Positions 52,884-60,982 of a stretch of 64,000 bases of DNA are shown here, one piece after another. The notes beneath the pieces were generated by a model. The model ran no database searches. It worked only from the letters and a program-made list of their open reading frames with translations, and had not been told where the DNA came from. The stretch's first letter is position 1; each line of letters begins with the position of its first letter. The position numbers were made by a program, and so were the translations under genes. Where the stretch lies: contig OX638332.1 in the NCBI GenBank assembly GCA_951812735.1, forward strand, positions 1,062,732 to 1,126,731, read 5' to 3'. Source of the stretch: Candidatus Dadabacteria bacterium. GTDB lineage: Bacteria > Desulfobacterota_D > UBA1144 > Nemesobacterales > Nemesobacteraceae.

Positions 52884-52955
52884 TGGCGACGGGTGGGTTC
52901 GAACCACCGACACAGGCCTTATGAGAGCCCCGCTCTACCCCTGAGCTACGCCGCC
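52884..52955 (-). tRNA. tRNA-Met (CAT), elongator type
   Basis: 72 nt. Acceptor GGCGGCG/CGTCGCC (one G-U), D-arm GCTC/GAGC, anticodon stem GGGCT/GGCCT around loop CTCATAA, T-arm GGTGG-TTCGAAC-CCACC, discriminator A, CCA not encoded. The first pair is G-C, so it is not an initiator. A CAT anticodon could also belong to tRNA-Ile2, the TilS substrate, but the overall body resembles elongator Met. Confidence 0.92.
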
Positions 52956-52977
52956 ACGGTAAATCGAAAAGCAGCAA

Positions 52978-53005
52978 ATTATACCGGAAGTCCATGAGGA
53001 TTCAA
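52978..53005 (-). promoter_or_regulatory. Promoter of tRNA-Met
   Basis: Minus-strand TTGAAT (53000-53005), 16-bp spacer, TATAAT (52978-52983), 22 bp before the mature tRNA 5' end. Confidence 0.65.
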
Positions 53006-53114
53006 CGCATGGACCCGGGAGTTTGGGCGATGAGTTTTCTCCTGTTTGTTTTTTCTTTTTGTCGTTTGGTTCGGGGTTTCGGAGAAATTTGTCGCGACCC
53101 AGGCTCCTCACGAA

Positions 53115-53795
53115 TCAGCTGGCAGCCGCGCCGTTTTTCCCCGTTTTTTTACTGATCAATCCGAGCTCCAGAAGTTTTTTGTAGGTCTTGGTGTGGGAGC
53201 CGTGGAGGGAGAAGGTTTCTATGTCCTGGGGTTCGTCGATGTCGATGCTGATGTTAAAATTTCTGTAGATGTCGCAGGGCACATATCTTCGCTCGGCTTC
53301 CTCCCTGTGCTTTCTGAAACTGTCGTTGCCGAACATCGACGGTATGCTGTCGGGAGGTTTTCTGAGTATGGCGTTTGTGCCGAGCTCGTCTTCTGAAGGC
53401 ACAAGTATCACGGACTTGCCCTTTTTTTCCTTCTCCAGGACGAAATCAAGGTCCTCGCCGGTTATGAGAGGGGCGTCGCCCGGGATTACGAGCACCGACT
53501 TTGCGCCCATTTTCCTGCAGACCTGCATCGCCAGATCAACCGACGAACTCTCCCCGAGCTGGTTTTCCTCCCTTATGACGGCAAACCCTTCCTCAAGAGC
53601 CATTTTTTCTGCTTTCCTGTCAACCGTAACAATGACTCTGTTGTCTGCAAGCTTAGAGTCTCCAACAGCGGAGAACACGTCCTCGAGCATCACGTAGGCA
53701 AGCTCGGTCCTCTGTTTCTTGCTTAACACCGAGGCAAGCCTTTCGTTTGCCCTTGAAAGATCTTTTACTGGAATCAGTATGAATTTCAAAACCAC
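53115..53795 (-). CDS. cofC: CofC, 2-phospholactate (or PEP) guanylyltransferase
   Basis: 226 residues. Activates the three-carbon phosphoacid with GTP to give the donor used by CofD. FILIPVKDLSRANERLASVLS, SVLVIPGDAPLITGEDLD and GTNAILRKPPDSIPSMFGNDS are CofC features. A lone minus-strand gene; its start is 77 bp from a plus-strand HigB remnant. With cofD it shows F420 synthesis. Confidence 0.9.
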   Translation of the reverse strand: MVLKFILIPVKDLSRANERLASVLSKKQRTELAYVMLEDVFSAVGDSKLADNRVIVTVDRKAEKMALEEGFAVIREENQLGESSSVDLAMQVCRKMGAKSVLVIPGDAPLITGEDLDFVLEKEKKGKSVILVPSEDELGTNAILRKPPDSIPSMFGNDSFRKHREEAERRYVPCDIYRNFNISIDIDEPQDIETFSLHGSHTKTYKKLLELGLISKKTGKNGAAAS

Positions 53796-53871
53796 TACCT
53801 CACGGTGACGGGTTCTTGTCCCCGCACTATTCTATCCAATAAAAACATTGCTTGAAAAACAGAGGAGACGA

Positions 53872-54021
53872 GTGGCTCTTGGCAGTCCGGGTTTCCAACT
53901 GCACCGACTCAAAGGTTCGTTGAAAGGTTATTATGCCGTTTCAGTCTCTGGTAACTGGCAGGTCACGTTTCGTTTCAAAGATGGCGATGCCGTAGACGTA
54001 AATTACTTGGATTATCATTAA
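53872..54021 (+). pseudogene. Truncated HigB/RelE-type toxin
   Basis: Only the C-terminal ~45 residues of a HigB toxin remain: FQLHRLKGSLKGYYAVSVSG, NWQVTFRFKDGDA, VDVNYLDYH. A GTG at 53872 with GAGGAG before it could start a 49-residue peptide, about half the normal 92. The N-terminal half is absent between here and cofC. The intact higA starts 32 bp downstream. Confidence 0.75.
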
Positions 54022-54053
54022 ACATGGTCGATTATAGTTAGAGGAGAAAAATT

Positions 54054-54353
54054 ATGGCAATGAAGAATCCTGTGCATCCGGGCGTCATTGTACGCGAGGA
54101 TTGCATGAAACCCTTGAATCTATCGGTTACCGAGTGCGCGAAGCTGCTCGGCGTTGCGCGCCAGACGCTTTCCAATCTTGTCAACGCAAAGGCATCGATT
54201 TCCGTTGAGATGGCCTACAGGCTATCAAAGGCGTTCGGTTCGACTCCGAGAACCTGGCTTGGCATGCAACTGGCCTTTGATCTTGTCCAGTCGCAGGAAC
54301 TGGAACGAAAGATCAAGGTAAAACGCATTCCCATGGAACGTCAATCGACGTGA
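54054..54353 (+). CDS. higA: HigA-type antitoxin (XRE family)
   Basis: 99 residues. HPGVIVREDCMKPLNLS then an HTH: VTECAKLLGVARQTLSNLVN, and MAYRLSKAFGSTPRTWLGMQLAFDL, all typical HigA. It represses its own operon and neutralises HigB. Here the toxin half is broken, so it is effectively an orphan antitoxin or regulator. Confidence 0.9.
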   Translation: MAMKNPVHPGVIVREDCMKPLNLSVTECAKLLGVARQTLSNLVNAKASISVEMAYRLSKAFGSTPRTWLGMQLAFDLVQSQELERKIKVKRIPMERQST

Positions 54354-54517
54354 AGAACAGCCCCATAGTCAAGGCAAAGCGGAGAATTCGGTTCACAACC
54401 TGTCTCTCTTTGTTGATCGGGGTTTTCGGGACTTCCTTTTCTCCGGTTTTAAGCCAAAACAACAGTGTCCTTGGAAAAATTGAATCTACATAGGCCCCCG
54501 CGTTGTCCGGGGCTTCA

Positions 54518-54547
54518 TTGACAATAAAAGACGCTTCTATATACAAT
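54518..54547 (+). promoter_or_regulatory. Promoter of hisBH
   Basis: TTGACA (54518-54523), 18-bp spacer, TACAAT (54542-54547), about 50 bp before hisB. A GC hairpin upstream (about 54494-54513) may end higA transcription. Confidence 0.65.
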
Positions 54548-54598
54548 GATTAGCGCAAATCCGCCGACAGGCCGCAAAAAAAGGAGCCCGGTTTAACA

Positions 54599-55186
54599 AT
54601 GACCCGCAAAGCTGTTTTGAAAAGAGAAACGTCCGAAGTCAGCGCCAGCGTCGAGCTTGATCTCGACGGAACCGGGAAATTCGATATCTCGACAGGGGTA
54701 CCGTTTTTCGACCACATGCTGAGCCAGTTCGCAAAGCACGGCTACTTTGACCTCAGGGTTAAGGCCGAAGGAGACATTGATGTTGATTTCCACCACACCG
54801 TTGAGGATGTAGGGATAGCTCTCGGGGAAGCCTTCTCCGAGGCTCTCGGAGACAAGAGGGGAATCACAAGGTATGGACACGCTGTAATTCCTTTTGACGA
54901 CGCGCTTGTAGTAGTGGCTGTCGATCTGAGTGACCGACCCTGCTTTGTTTTCAAGGGGGAAATTCCCGCAGGCAAGGTCGGGGATTTTGACTCAGAGCTT
55001 GCCGAAGAGTTTTTCAAGTCCCTGACGAACTCGCTTCGCTGCAACCTGCACATCGAGTTTCGCCACGGAACGAACCTGCACCACATAATAGAAGCTATGT
55101 TCAAGGCCCTTGGAAGATCCATGGACACGGCCTCGGCGCTTGACGGCCGCCGTGACGATATCCCCTCGACCAAGGGGACACTCTAG
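54599..55186 (+). CDS. hisB: Imidazoleglycerol-phosphate dehydratase
   Basis: 195 residues. Metal-binding repeats: GVPFFDHMLSQFAKHG, DFHHTVEDVGIALGEA, GRSMDTASAL region and FRHGTNLHHIIEAMFKALG. Sixth step of histidine synthesis, giving imidazole acetol phosphate for HisC. Monofunctional (no phosphatase domain). Stop overlaps the hisH start by one base. Confidence 0.95.
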   Translation: MTRKAVLKRETSEVSASVELDLDGTGKFDISTGVPFFDHMLSQFAKHGYFDLRVKAEGDIDVDFHHTVEDVGIALGEAFSEALGDKRGITRYGHAVIPFDDALVVVAVDLSDRPCFVFKGEIPAGKVGDFDSELAEEFFKSLTNSLRCNLHIEFRHGTNLHHIIEAMFKALGRSMDTASALDGRRDDIPSTKGTL

Positions 55187-55806
55187 TGATTTCCATAGTG
55201 GATTACGGGATGGGGAACCTGAGGAGCGTTGAGAAGGGTTTTACCTCTCAGGGGATCGATGTACGCGTAAGCGCGGACCCGGGCGACATAGAGAGCTCAA
55301 GCGGTGTAGTGCTTCCGGGGGTCGGGGCTTTCGGCGACTGCGTGAGAAATCTTCGCGGGCGTTCCATGATTGAGCCCATAAAGGATTTTATCGAAAGCGG
55401 CCGGCCTTTTCTTGGAATATGTCTCGGTTTCCAGGTGCTGTTTGAGTCAAGCGAGGAAGCTCCGGGGGAAGAGGGGCTCGGGGTCTTCAGGGGGAAGGTA
55501 GTGCGGTTCCGCCCCGAGGAGAAGAGAATGAAGGTGCCCCACATGGGCTGGAACAGGGTGAGCGTGCCCGAGCAAAGCCCCATACTGGATGGGATACCGC
55601 AGCGGAGCTGGTTTTATTTCGTTCACTCCTACCACGTGGTTTCGGAGCAGCCCGGGGTAGATGTCCTCCGCTCTGATTACGGAGGCGAGTTTGAGGCGGG
55701 CGTCATATCCGGAAAACTCTCCGCTTTTCAGTTTCACCCTGAAAAAAGCTCAGACTACGGGCTCATGATCTTAAGGAACTTCTCGAAGCTCTGTCTTGAG
55801 AACTGA
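55186..55806 (+). CDS. hisH: Imidazole glycerol phosphate synthase, glutaminase subunit
   Basis: 206 residues from GTG 55186. IVDYGMGNLRSVEKGF, the oxyanion GVGAFGDCV, nucleophile elbow FLGICLGFQVLF (Cys), and catalytic His/Glu in FQFHPEKSSDYG. It supplies ammonia to HisF. hisA and hisF do not follow; instead its last 52 bp overlap the convergent slt gene. Confidence 0.95.
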   Translation: MISIVDYGMGNLRSVEKGFTSQGIDVRVSADPGDIESSSGVVLPGVGAFGDCVRNLRGRSMIEPIKDFIESGRPFLGICLGFQVLFESSEEAPGEEGLGVFRGKVVRFRPEEKRMKVPHMGWNRVSVPEQSPILDGIPQRSWFYFVHSYHVVSEQPGVDVLRSDYGGEFEAGVISGKLSAFQFHPEKSSDYGLMILRNFSKLCLEN

Positions 55807-57785
55807 TCCTTTTCCCCTCCGTAAACAGCCTCGTACGCGGCGTAGCTTCTCAGGATTTTCTTAACGTAGTTTCTTGACTGCTCAAAAGGGATTTCCTCTA
55901 CGAACTCGTCAATGTCGAGTGAGCCGTTTTTCTCATACCATACCTTTGCGCTTGTGGGACCGCCGTTATACCCGGCCAGGCTTACGGCGAAGTTGCCCTT
56001 AAAAATTTCGAGCAGCCAGTTCAGGTAATAGCAGCCGAGATTTAGGTTGGTGTCTGGGGAGAAAAGCTGTGAGGTCTCGAAACTCGAAAGACCAGCCTTA
56101 GGCGCCGTCTCAAGCGCAGTCGAGGGTAGAAGCTGCATAAGCCCCCTCGCGTCAGAAACCGAAACCGCCTCCTTGTCAAAATGGCTCTCCTCCCTTATGA
56201 CTGAATAGACAAGAAACTCGTCGAGGGTGTATTTCTGCGAAAAAAACTTCACCCTTTCCTCAAAACCCTTCGGAAAAGAGAAGGGGAGCGCCTCGGGGGA
56301 CCTGAGACCGTTTGCCAGGCTGATGGAACTTTTGTAATCCCGCACCTGCAGGTAAAGCGAGGCGAGATGGAGGCGCTGCGCGACCGTTTTCGCCTGGGGC
56401 CGAAGCAGTTCGGCTTCCCTGAGCGCAAGATCGTATATCCCGGCCTTTGCGAAGAAGAGAAATTTCTTGAGAGCGGGGTTTTTCCCGAAAGAATTCTCTG
56501 GGTAAGCAGCAGGAGGTGGGTTAGGAATCAGGGTTTTTTTGAGCCTTAGCTTCGCGAGAAACGAGTAATAGGTGATTTTCCGCGAGTCCGCGAGTTTTCC
56601 AAGCGCGAAAAGCGCCCCGGGTTTGTCTCCCGCCCTCTCGGCCGTCCTTGCGTACCAGTAAAGAAATCGCTCCCGCTCGGCGCCGTACGCCCAGGCGCGG
56701 TCGGAGAAAACTTCAAGTGCTTTTTCGTATTCCTTTTTCCTGTAGTGGACCCACCCGAGGTTCCAGGCGCTTTTCCGGGCCTCTTCCCTTTTGGGATATT
56801 TCTCGATGACGAGGCTGTAGAGGCGCTGGGCTTCCTCGAATTCTTCTCGCAGATGGCGAAGCCTCGCGGCCTTAAGAAGCGATTTTGCCGCCCAGGAGCT
56901 TCCGGGGTTAAGCTTGTGGAGAAGCTCGAAGGTGACTATGGCTTCTTTCTCCTTCTCCATGCTCATCAGGGTCACGCCCTTCCAGTAAAAAGCCTTTGGG
57001 GAATCGATCCCCGAGAAAACGTCCAGAGCTTCCGGAAACCGAGAGAGCCTGTATAGACAGATACCGGTTTTAATTCTCACAGCGCTTGTCTGGGCAGCCC
57101 CCGAGAAAGCCTCAAGCGCTCCCTCCCAATTGCCGGTCTTGAACAAAACCTCCCCTCTTTTTGCGAACTGTTGCGGCGAGGGAGCGAAGGTCTTTTCGTT
57201 TTTTTTATGAAGCTCGAACACGTAATCAGAGAAGCTTACTTCCGGGTGCTCCGCCCATATCCTCTCGAACATCCCCGAGGCCGCGTGGAACAGTCCCTGT
57301 TTTTCCTTTATTTCGCCGAGGTTTTTCAGATGAACGGCCTTTTTCCACTTGCTGTCGGTCCTTCGGGCAAGATGGGAGTATATTTTCTCCGCCTCCGCGT
57401 GCCGATCGCTCTCAAGGTGGATTTCCGCGAGCCGCTCGTGGGTGTCATGGCCGACTGCCGAGTCCGGATGGTGTTTCAGGATCTTGAGGAAAAGCTCCTC
57501 GGCTTTTTCCTTCTGCCCGAGGCCGAGCGCCGCCTCCGCTTCGTAGTAAAGAATGTAGTCTTCTATGAAGACAAGCTTGTCATTTATCTCGGGGAGGATC
57601 CTGTGCACCTCGGTGTGCTGATTGTTTTGAGCGTGGCAGTGAAGCTTCAGAAACCGCGCCTCAAGGGTTTTTTCGGCAGACAGCAGCGCTTTTTCGCAGT
57701 CGGCTTGATTGGCGCGCGCCCCCTGCGCCGCGGCGGCGAGAAGAAACAAAGCGAAGAGAAAAATGCTGAGTGCCGACTTTTTCAA
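55755..57785 (-). CDS. slt: Soluble lytic transglycosylase with TPR superhelix
   Basis: 676 residues. A signal peptide (1-25), a long TPR-like helical U domain (to about 500), then the SLT catalytic domain: VYSVIREESHFDKEAVSVSD (catalytic Glu), RGLMQLLPSTA, NLGCYYLNWLL, VSLAGYNGGPTSAKVWY. Cleaves peptidoglycan in the periplasm. Convergent overlap with hisH by 52 bp. The ABC permease gene lies just upstream. Confidence 0.92.
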   Translation of the reverse strand: MKKSALSIFLFALFLLAAAAQGARANQADCEKALLSAEKTLEARFLKLHCHAQNNQHTEVHRILPEINDKLVFIEDYILYYEAEAALGLGQKEKAEELFLKILKHHPDSAVGHDTHERLAEIHLESDRHAEAEKIYSHLARRTDSKWKKAVHLKNLGEIKEKQGLFHAASGMFERIWAEHPEVSFSDYVFELHKKNEKTFAPSPQQFAKRGEVLFKTGNWEGALEAFSGAAQTSAVRIKTGICLYRLSRFPEALDVFSGIDSPKAFYWKGVTLMSMEKEKEAIVTFELLHKLNPGSSWAAKSLLKAARLRHLREEFEEAQRLYSLVIEKYPKREEARKSAWNLGWVHYRKKEYEKALEVFSDRAWAYGAERERFLYWYARTAERAGDKPGALFALGKLADSRKITYYSFLAKLRLKKTLIPNPPPAAYPENSFGKNPALKKFLFFAKAGIYDLALREAELLRPQAKTVAQRLHLASLYLQVRDYKSSISLANGLRSPEALPFSFPKGFEERVKFFSQKYTLDEFLVYSVIREESHFDKEAVSVSDARGLMQLLPSTALETAPKAGLSSFETSQLFSPDTNLNLGCYYLNWLLEIFKGNFAVSLAGYNGGPTSAKVWYEKNGSLDIDEFVEEIPFEQSRNYVKKILRSYAAYEAVYGGEKDQFSRQSFEKFLKIMSP

Positions 57786-57790
57786 TCCCG

Positions 57791-58600
57791 CTACCTCGCG
57801 TTCTCAGAAGCCAGAAGGTCTCTTATGCCTTCCCCGAAAAGGTTGAACGAAAGCGCCGTCACGAAAATCGCGAGACTGGGGAACACTATAAGGTGCGGAA
57901 AAGTCCTTATCCCCTGCCACCCGGTGCTTGCAAGCGTGCCCCAGCTCGCCTCGGGCGGGGATATGCCGAGGCCGAGAAAGCTAAGGGTGGATTCGGTGAG
58001 AATCGCGTAGGGGACAGAAAACGTGACGGTGACTATGAGGGGACTCAGCGTGTTCGGAAGTATGTGCCTTGCGAGAATGATCCGAGGCGAGGCCCCAAGC
58101 GCCCTTGCCGACTCGACGTACTCAAACGATTTTATCTGCAAAACGCTTCCCCTCACTATCCTCGCAACCCTCATCCACGACATTATCCCCAGCGATATGA
58201 CGATGCCCGTCACCCCGGTTCCGATGACGAGAGTGAGCAGCACGATCAGCAGAAGGTCGGGAACGGCGTAGAACACGTCCACCGTGCGCATTATGAGTTC
58301 ATCCGTTTTCCCACCGGCGTATCCCGAGACTGCTCCCAGCACCGTTCCGATTACAAGGGCCATAGCCGCGGTCCCCACTGCGACCATGATTGATATCCTC
58401 GAGCCGTGGATGACCCTGCTCAGCAGGTCGCGTCCCTCCTGGTCCGTTCCCATGAGGTGCACAGAGTCGGGGGCGCGAAGCGCGTTTGGGAAATTCGTCT
58501 GGTCGTACTCATAGGGGGAGAGCGCCGGCGCGAAAATCGCTACCAGAATTATGAGGAGTATCAGCGTTCCCGTGATTATTACCTGGGTTTTTACGTACAT
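57791..58600 (-). CDS. Oligopeptide/dipeptide ABC transporter permease (DppC/OppC type)
   Basis: 269 residues, about six helices. GTDQEGRDLLSRVIHGSRISI and the EAA loop ESARALGASPRIILARHILPN are diagnostic, and the end LLASENAR is normal. Peptide, nickel or other ligands are possible. It lies 5 bp before slt on the same strand, so murein-peptide recycling is conceivable. No DppB, ATPase or binding-protein gene is next to it. Confidence 0.88.
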   Translation of the reverse strand: MYVKTQVIITGTLILLIILVAIFAPALSPYEYDQTNFPNALRAPDSVHLMGTDQEGRDLLSRVIHGSRISIMVAVGTAAMALVIGTVLGAVSGYAGGKTDELIMRTVDVFYAVPDLLLIVLLTLVIGTGVTGIVISLGIMSWMRVARIVRGSVLQIKSFEYVESARALGASPRIILARHILPNTLSPLIVTVTFSVPYAILTESTLSFLGLGISPPEASWGTLASTGWQGIRTFPHLIVFPSLAIFVTALSFNLFGEGIRDLLASENAR

Positions 58601-58620
58601 GCTGCCGGGGCCCGGGAAGT

Positions 58621-58980
58621 TCAGGCGTCTTTTCTGTGCGCGGCCCGGACGACCGTTTTTATTCCGCCGCGGACGTTGAAGTCGCTCGTGACCTCAACCG
58701 ACCTCGGGTCGCACACCGAAACGAAGTCGTTTAGAATCCTGTTTGTCACGTGCTCGTGGAATTCGCCCGCGTTCCTGTAGGAAAACATGTAAAGCTTAAG
58801 GGACTTAAGTTCCACGCAGAGTCTGTCGGGGACGTATTTTATGGTGATAGTCGCAAAGTCCGGCTGCCCCGTTTTGGGACAAACGCAGGTGAACTCGGGA
58901 CACGATATCTCGATTTCGTAATCCCTCTCCGGGTTTTTGTTCTCGAAAGTTTCTAGGATTTCCGGATTCGGTTCGTCCAT
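58621..58980 (-). CDS. queF: QueF, preQ0 reductase (type I)
   Basis: 119 residues. Reduces preQ0 to preQ1 with NADPH in queuosine synthesis. [15 protein letters not shown] carries the catalytic Cys34 and Asp41; [21 protein letters not shown] is the QueF NADPH motif. Short unimodular form. Shares the GTP cyclohydrolase precursor with folate (folE2 in this window). Confidence 0.95.
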   Translation of the reverse strand: MDEPNPEILETFENKNPERDYEIEISCPEFTCVCPKTGQPDFATITIKYVPDRLCVELKSLKLYMFSYRNAGEFHEHVTNRILNDFVSVCDPRSVEVTSDFNVRGGIKTVVRAAHRKDA

Positions 58981-59305
58981 GGGCAGAAAACGCCGCGCGG
59001 CCTTGCTGGCGCCACCTCCGTATCCGCCTAATTTATCAGATGCCCCGGAGTAATCAACCCCAACAGCGGGAATTTCCTTTGATTAATGGAACCAAGAGAT
59101 CACGAAAGCACGAAATGTGACTTCTGGACCTCAAGTATTTTTTATTAAGTCAACTGATATCGAATGCGAAGAACTTGGTTCTTGACACTTGGCACGCAAT
59201 GTCGGTAATCTTGGAAAATACCTGAAGATCTACAAAGAGAAATTGATCTGGAACAGAAATCTCCAAGAATTGGAGAGACTGAGATTTTAGAGGGAAGGAC
59301 CGGTC
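58981..59305. other. Gap upstream of the HicB-like gene
   Basis: 325 bp, no complete gene. A plus-strand open stretch ending TAG near 59290 encodes GKYLKIYKEKLIWNRNLQE, which may be the tail of a lost protein. A possible promoter TTGACA lies near 59184. AT content is higher than in the adjoining core genes. Confidence 0.4.
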
Positions 59306-59563
59306 ATGGATTTTTTTAAAATCGAAGCGGAATGGGACGTTATTGAAAACAGATGGGTTGCCACCAGTGAAGACATCCCTGGACTCGTTGCCGTGGGTGA
59401 CAACATTCCGGAACTTGTAGATGTTCTTAAGTCAATCGTTCCTGATTTGCTTGAGGCTAATTCTCATCTTATAGAGCGTGAAGGTGCCAGCAAGCAGAGT
59501 TCACAGAGGAACCGTTGCCATCTGGAGATAGACTGTCACCACTTGGAGACGGTTTATATATAG
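59306..59563 (+). CDS. HicB-like antitoxin (DUF1902 type)
   Basis: 85 residues. IEAEWDVIENRWVATSEDIPGL and ELVDVLKSIVPDLLEAN match the HicB-like fold. The last ~30 residues (Ser/Gln/His-rich) do not look like the family, so the 3' part may be frameshifted or replaced. The HicA-like remnant starts 4 bp downstream. A ribosome site AGAGGGAAGG is upstream. Confidence 0.7.
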   Translation: MDFFKIEAEWDVIENRWVATSEDIPGLVAVGDNIPELVDVLKSIVPDLLEANSHLIEREGASKQSSQRNRCHLEIDCHHLETVYI

Positions 59564-59566
59564 TGA

Positions 59567-59740
59567 ATGGCCGATTACGCTGCGGAGTTAAAGCGGATAC
59601 TTTCGGCGGAAGATTGCTATTTTGTGCGACAGGGTAAGGGTTCTCATGAAATATGGTACAGCCCGAAACTGGACAAGCGTTTTGTTGTAGTTTCAAAAGG
59701 GAATTATGTATTTAAGTTGACAGGCAATTTAAACGGCTGA
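59567..59740 (+). pseudogene. HicA-type toxin cut by the TnpB element
   Basis: 57 codons. ILSAEDCYFVRQGKGSHEIW then SPKLDKRFVVVS follow the HicA dsRBD-like fold including the catalytic His in GSHEIW. After FVVVS the frame enters the element's left inverted repeat (59698) and ends at TGA 59740, so the normal C-terminal helix is lost. No HicA tail is found beyond the right end. Confidence 0.75.
59698..59722 (+). repeat. Left terminal inverted repeat of the TnpB element
   Basis: 25 bp, pairs exactly with 60939-60963. Includes TTAAGTTGACA at its inner end. It is read in frame as the tail of the broken HicA. Confidence 0.85.
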
Positions 59741-59761
59741 TAAATCGGGTATAATATAGTA

Positions 59762-60949
59762 ATGATAAGGACTTACAAGTGCAGAGTGAAGTTATCCAAG
59801 TCGGGGCATGAGACGCTGTCTCAGATATTTGGGATGAGCGCCGAGTTGTACAATGCAGGACTGGAATCCCGCATTGACTGCTACAGAAAGACAGGCGAAA
59901 GCCGCAGTCTCTATGACCAGTACAAGGAACTTGTGCAGGTAAGAGCGGAGTTGCCGGAGTTTGAGGCTGTATCCAGTATCGTGTTCCGAGGCGTGCTATC
60001 AAGGCTTGACAAGGCGTACAAGTCGTTTTTCCGCCGGGTGAAAGCAAAAGAAAAAGCCGGATTCCCCCGTTTCAAGAACCGGAGACGCTGGCGAACCATA
60101 GAGATAAACGATCAGTGCTGGCGAATGCTCAAGCGTGAGGGAAACAAGTTAGTTCTCAAAGTAAAGGGGCTTCCCCGCATTGAAGTGAAGCCTTCCCGGG
60201 AACTGCCGCCCAGCTCCATGCTCAAGGCGATCAGAATTACGAGAAAGCCTGTGCGGACGGAAGTAGCGTTATCGTATGAATTGCCGACTCCCGAGGTAAA
60301 ATCAGTCAGCAATCCCGTCGGGATAGACATGGGCATATCGAAGCGCCTTACCTTGAGTAATGGGGAGACAGTGGAGAAGCGGGAGATAGACAGAAAGAAA
60401 CTGATACGCCTCCAACGCTCCGTATCCCGCAAGGTGAAGGGAAGCAATAACAGACGCAAAGCAGTATCTTTGCTTGCAAAGGAGTGGCAGAGGGTATCGG
60501 ATAAAGAGAGAGATTATCTCCACCGCCTGACCTCGGAGATAGCGAGGATGTACGACTTTATAGCGGTAGAGAAACTCAGGACAAAGAACATGTTGCGCGA
60601 CGGGGATTTGGCAAAGAGCATACAGGAGCAGACCTGGGGCAGGTTCATCATGCTGCTTAACGAGAAGGCTGAGAGCGCTGGCGTTAAGATGGTGGCAGTG
60701 AATCCCAAGGGAACCTCGCAGAAATGCTCAAGTTGCGGAGCAACAGTGAAGAAAGACCTGTCCGTAAGGACACATAAATGCGACTGTGGTTATGAGGCGG
60801 ACAGGGATGTAAACGCAGCGATAAATATCCTTTATCGGGGCTTAGCTTCGATTGCGGGCGGGAATGTCCCCGCATGGCCGGAAGGATTGGAGAGAAGCAA
60901 GGGGTTGCCCTTGCTCGGCCAAGAACAGTGTATGGAAGTGTCAACTTAA
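59762..60949 (+). CDS. tnpB: TnpB RNA-guided nuclease (Cas12 ancestor)
   Basis: 395 residues, intact. An N-terminal wedge/REC part, then the RuvC core: GIDMGISKRLTLSNG (first Asp), AVEKLRTKNM (Glu), zinc finger CSSCG...CDCG and EADRDVNAAINI (last Asp). A TATAAT-like box is about 15 bp upstream. TnpB uses an omega RNA from its 3' end to cut the empty target and keep the element. The last codons lie inside the right inverted repeat. Confidence 0.94.
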   Translation: MIRTYKCRVKLSKSGHETLSQIFGMSAELYNAGLESRIDCYRKTGESRSLYDQYKELVQVRAELPEFEAVSSIVFRGVLSRLDKAYKSFFRRVKAKEKAGFPRFKNRRRWRTIEINDQCWRMLKREGNKLVLKVKGLPRIEVKPSRELPPSSMLKAIRITRKPVRTEVALSYELPTPEVKSVSNPVGIDMGISKRLTLSNGETVEKREIDRKKLIRLQRSVSRKVKGSNNRRKAVSLLAKEWQRVSDKERDYLHRLTSEIARMYDFIAVEKLRTKNMLRDGDLAKSIQEQTWGRFIMLLNEKAESAGVKMVAVNPKGTSQKCSSCGATVKKDLSVRTHKCDCGYEADRDVNAAINILYRGLASIAGGNVPAWPEGLERSKGLPLLGQEQCMEVST

Positions 60950-60963
60950 ATACATAATTCCCT
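60750..60963 (+). ncRNA. Likely omega RNA (TnpB guide scaffold)
   Basis: By family rule the scaffold overlaps the 3' end of tnpB and ends at the element's right boundary, the guide being the next bases (here AAATAATC...). The C-terminal codons after the last RuvC motif are low in protein conservation and GC-rich, as usual for this dual-use part. Ends are approximate; I have not solved the fold. Confidence 0.45.
60939..60963 (-). repeat. Right terminal inverted repeat of the TnpB element
   Basis: 25 bp, exact inverse of 59698-59722. It contains the tnpB stop codon. Beyond it, TAAATAAT at 60963-60970 is the closest -10-like match before tRNA-Gln. Confidence 0.85.
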
Positions 60964-60982
60964 AAATAATCTTTTTTCCCTC

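Larger units (their letters stand above)
59698..60963 (+). mobile_element. TnpB-bearing element with perfect 25-bp inverted ends
   Basis: 1266 bp. The left end 59698-59722 and right end 60939-60963 are exact inverted copies (first bases AGGGAATTATG). One gene, tnpB, no tnpA or serine recombinase. It cuts hicA on the left and ends 19 bp before tRNA-Gln on the right. A 3-bp AAA on each flank could be a target duplication. Usual IS200/IS605 ends have no long inverted repeats. Confidence 0.8.

Noticed and set aside
55632-55647. Third parS-like site (CTACCACGTGGTTTC)
   Set aside because: Only the CACGTG core fits; outer bases differ from the consensus and it lies in coding sequence of hisH.
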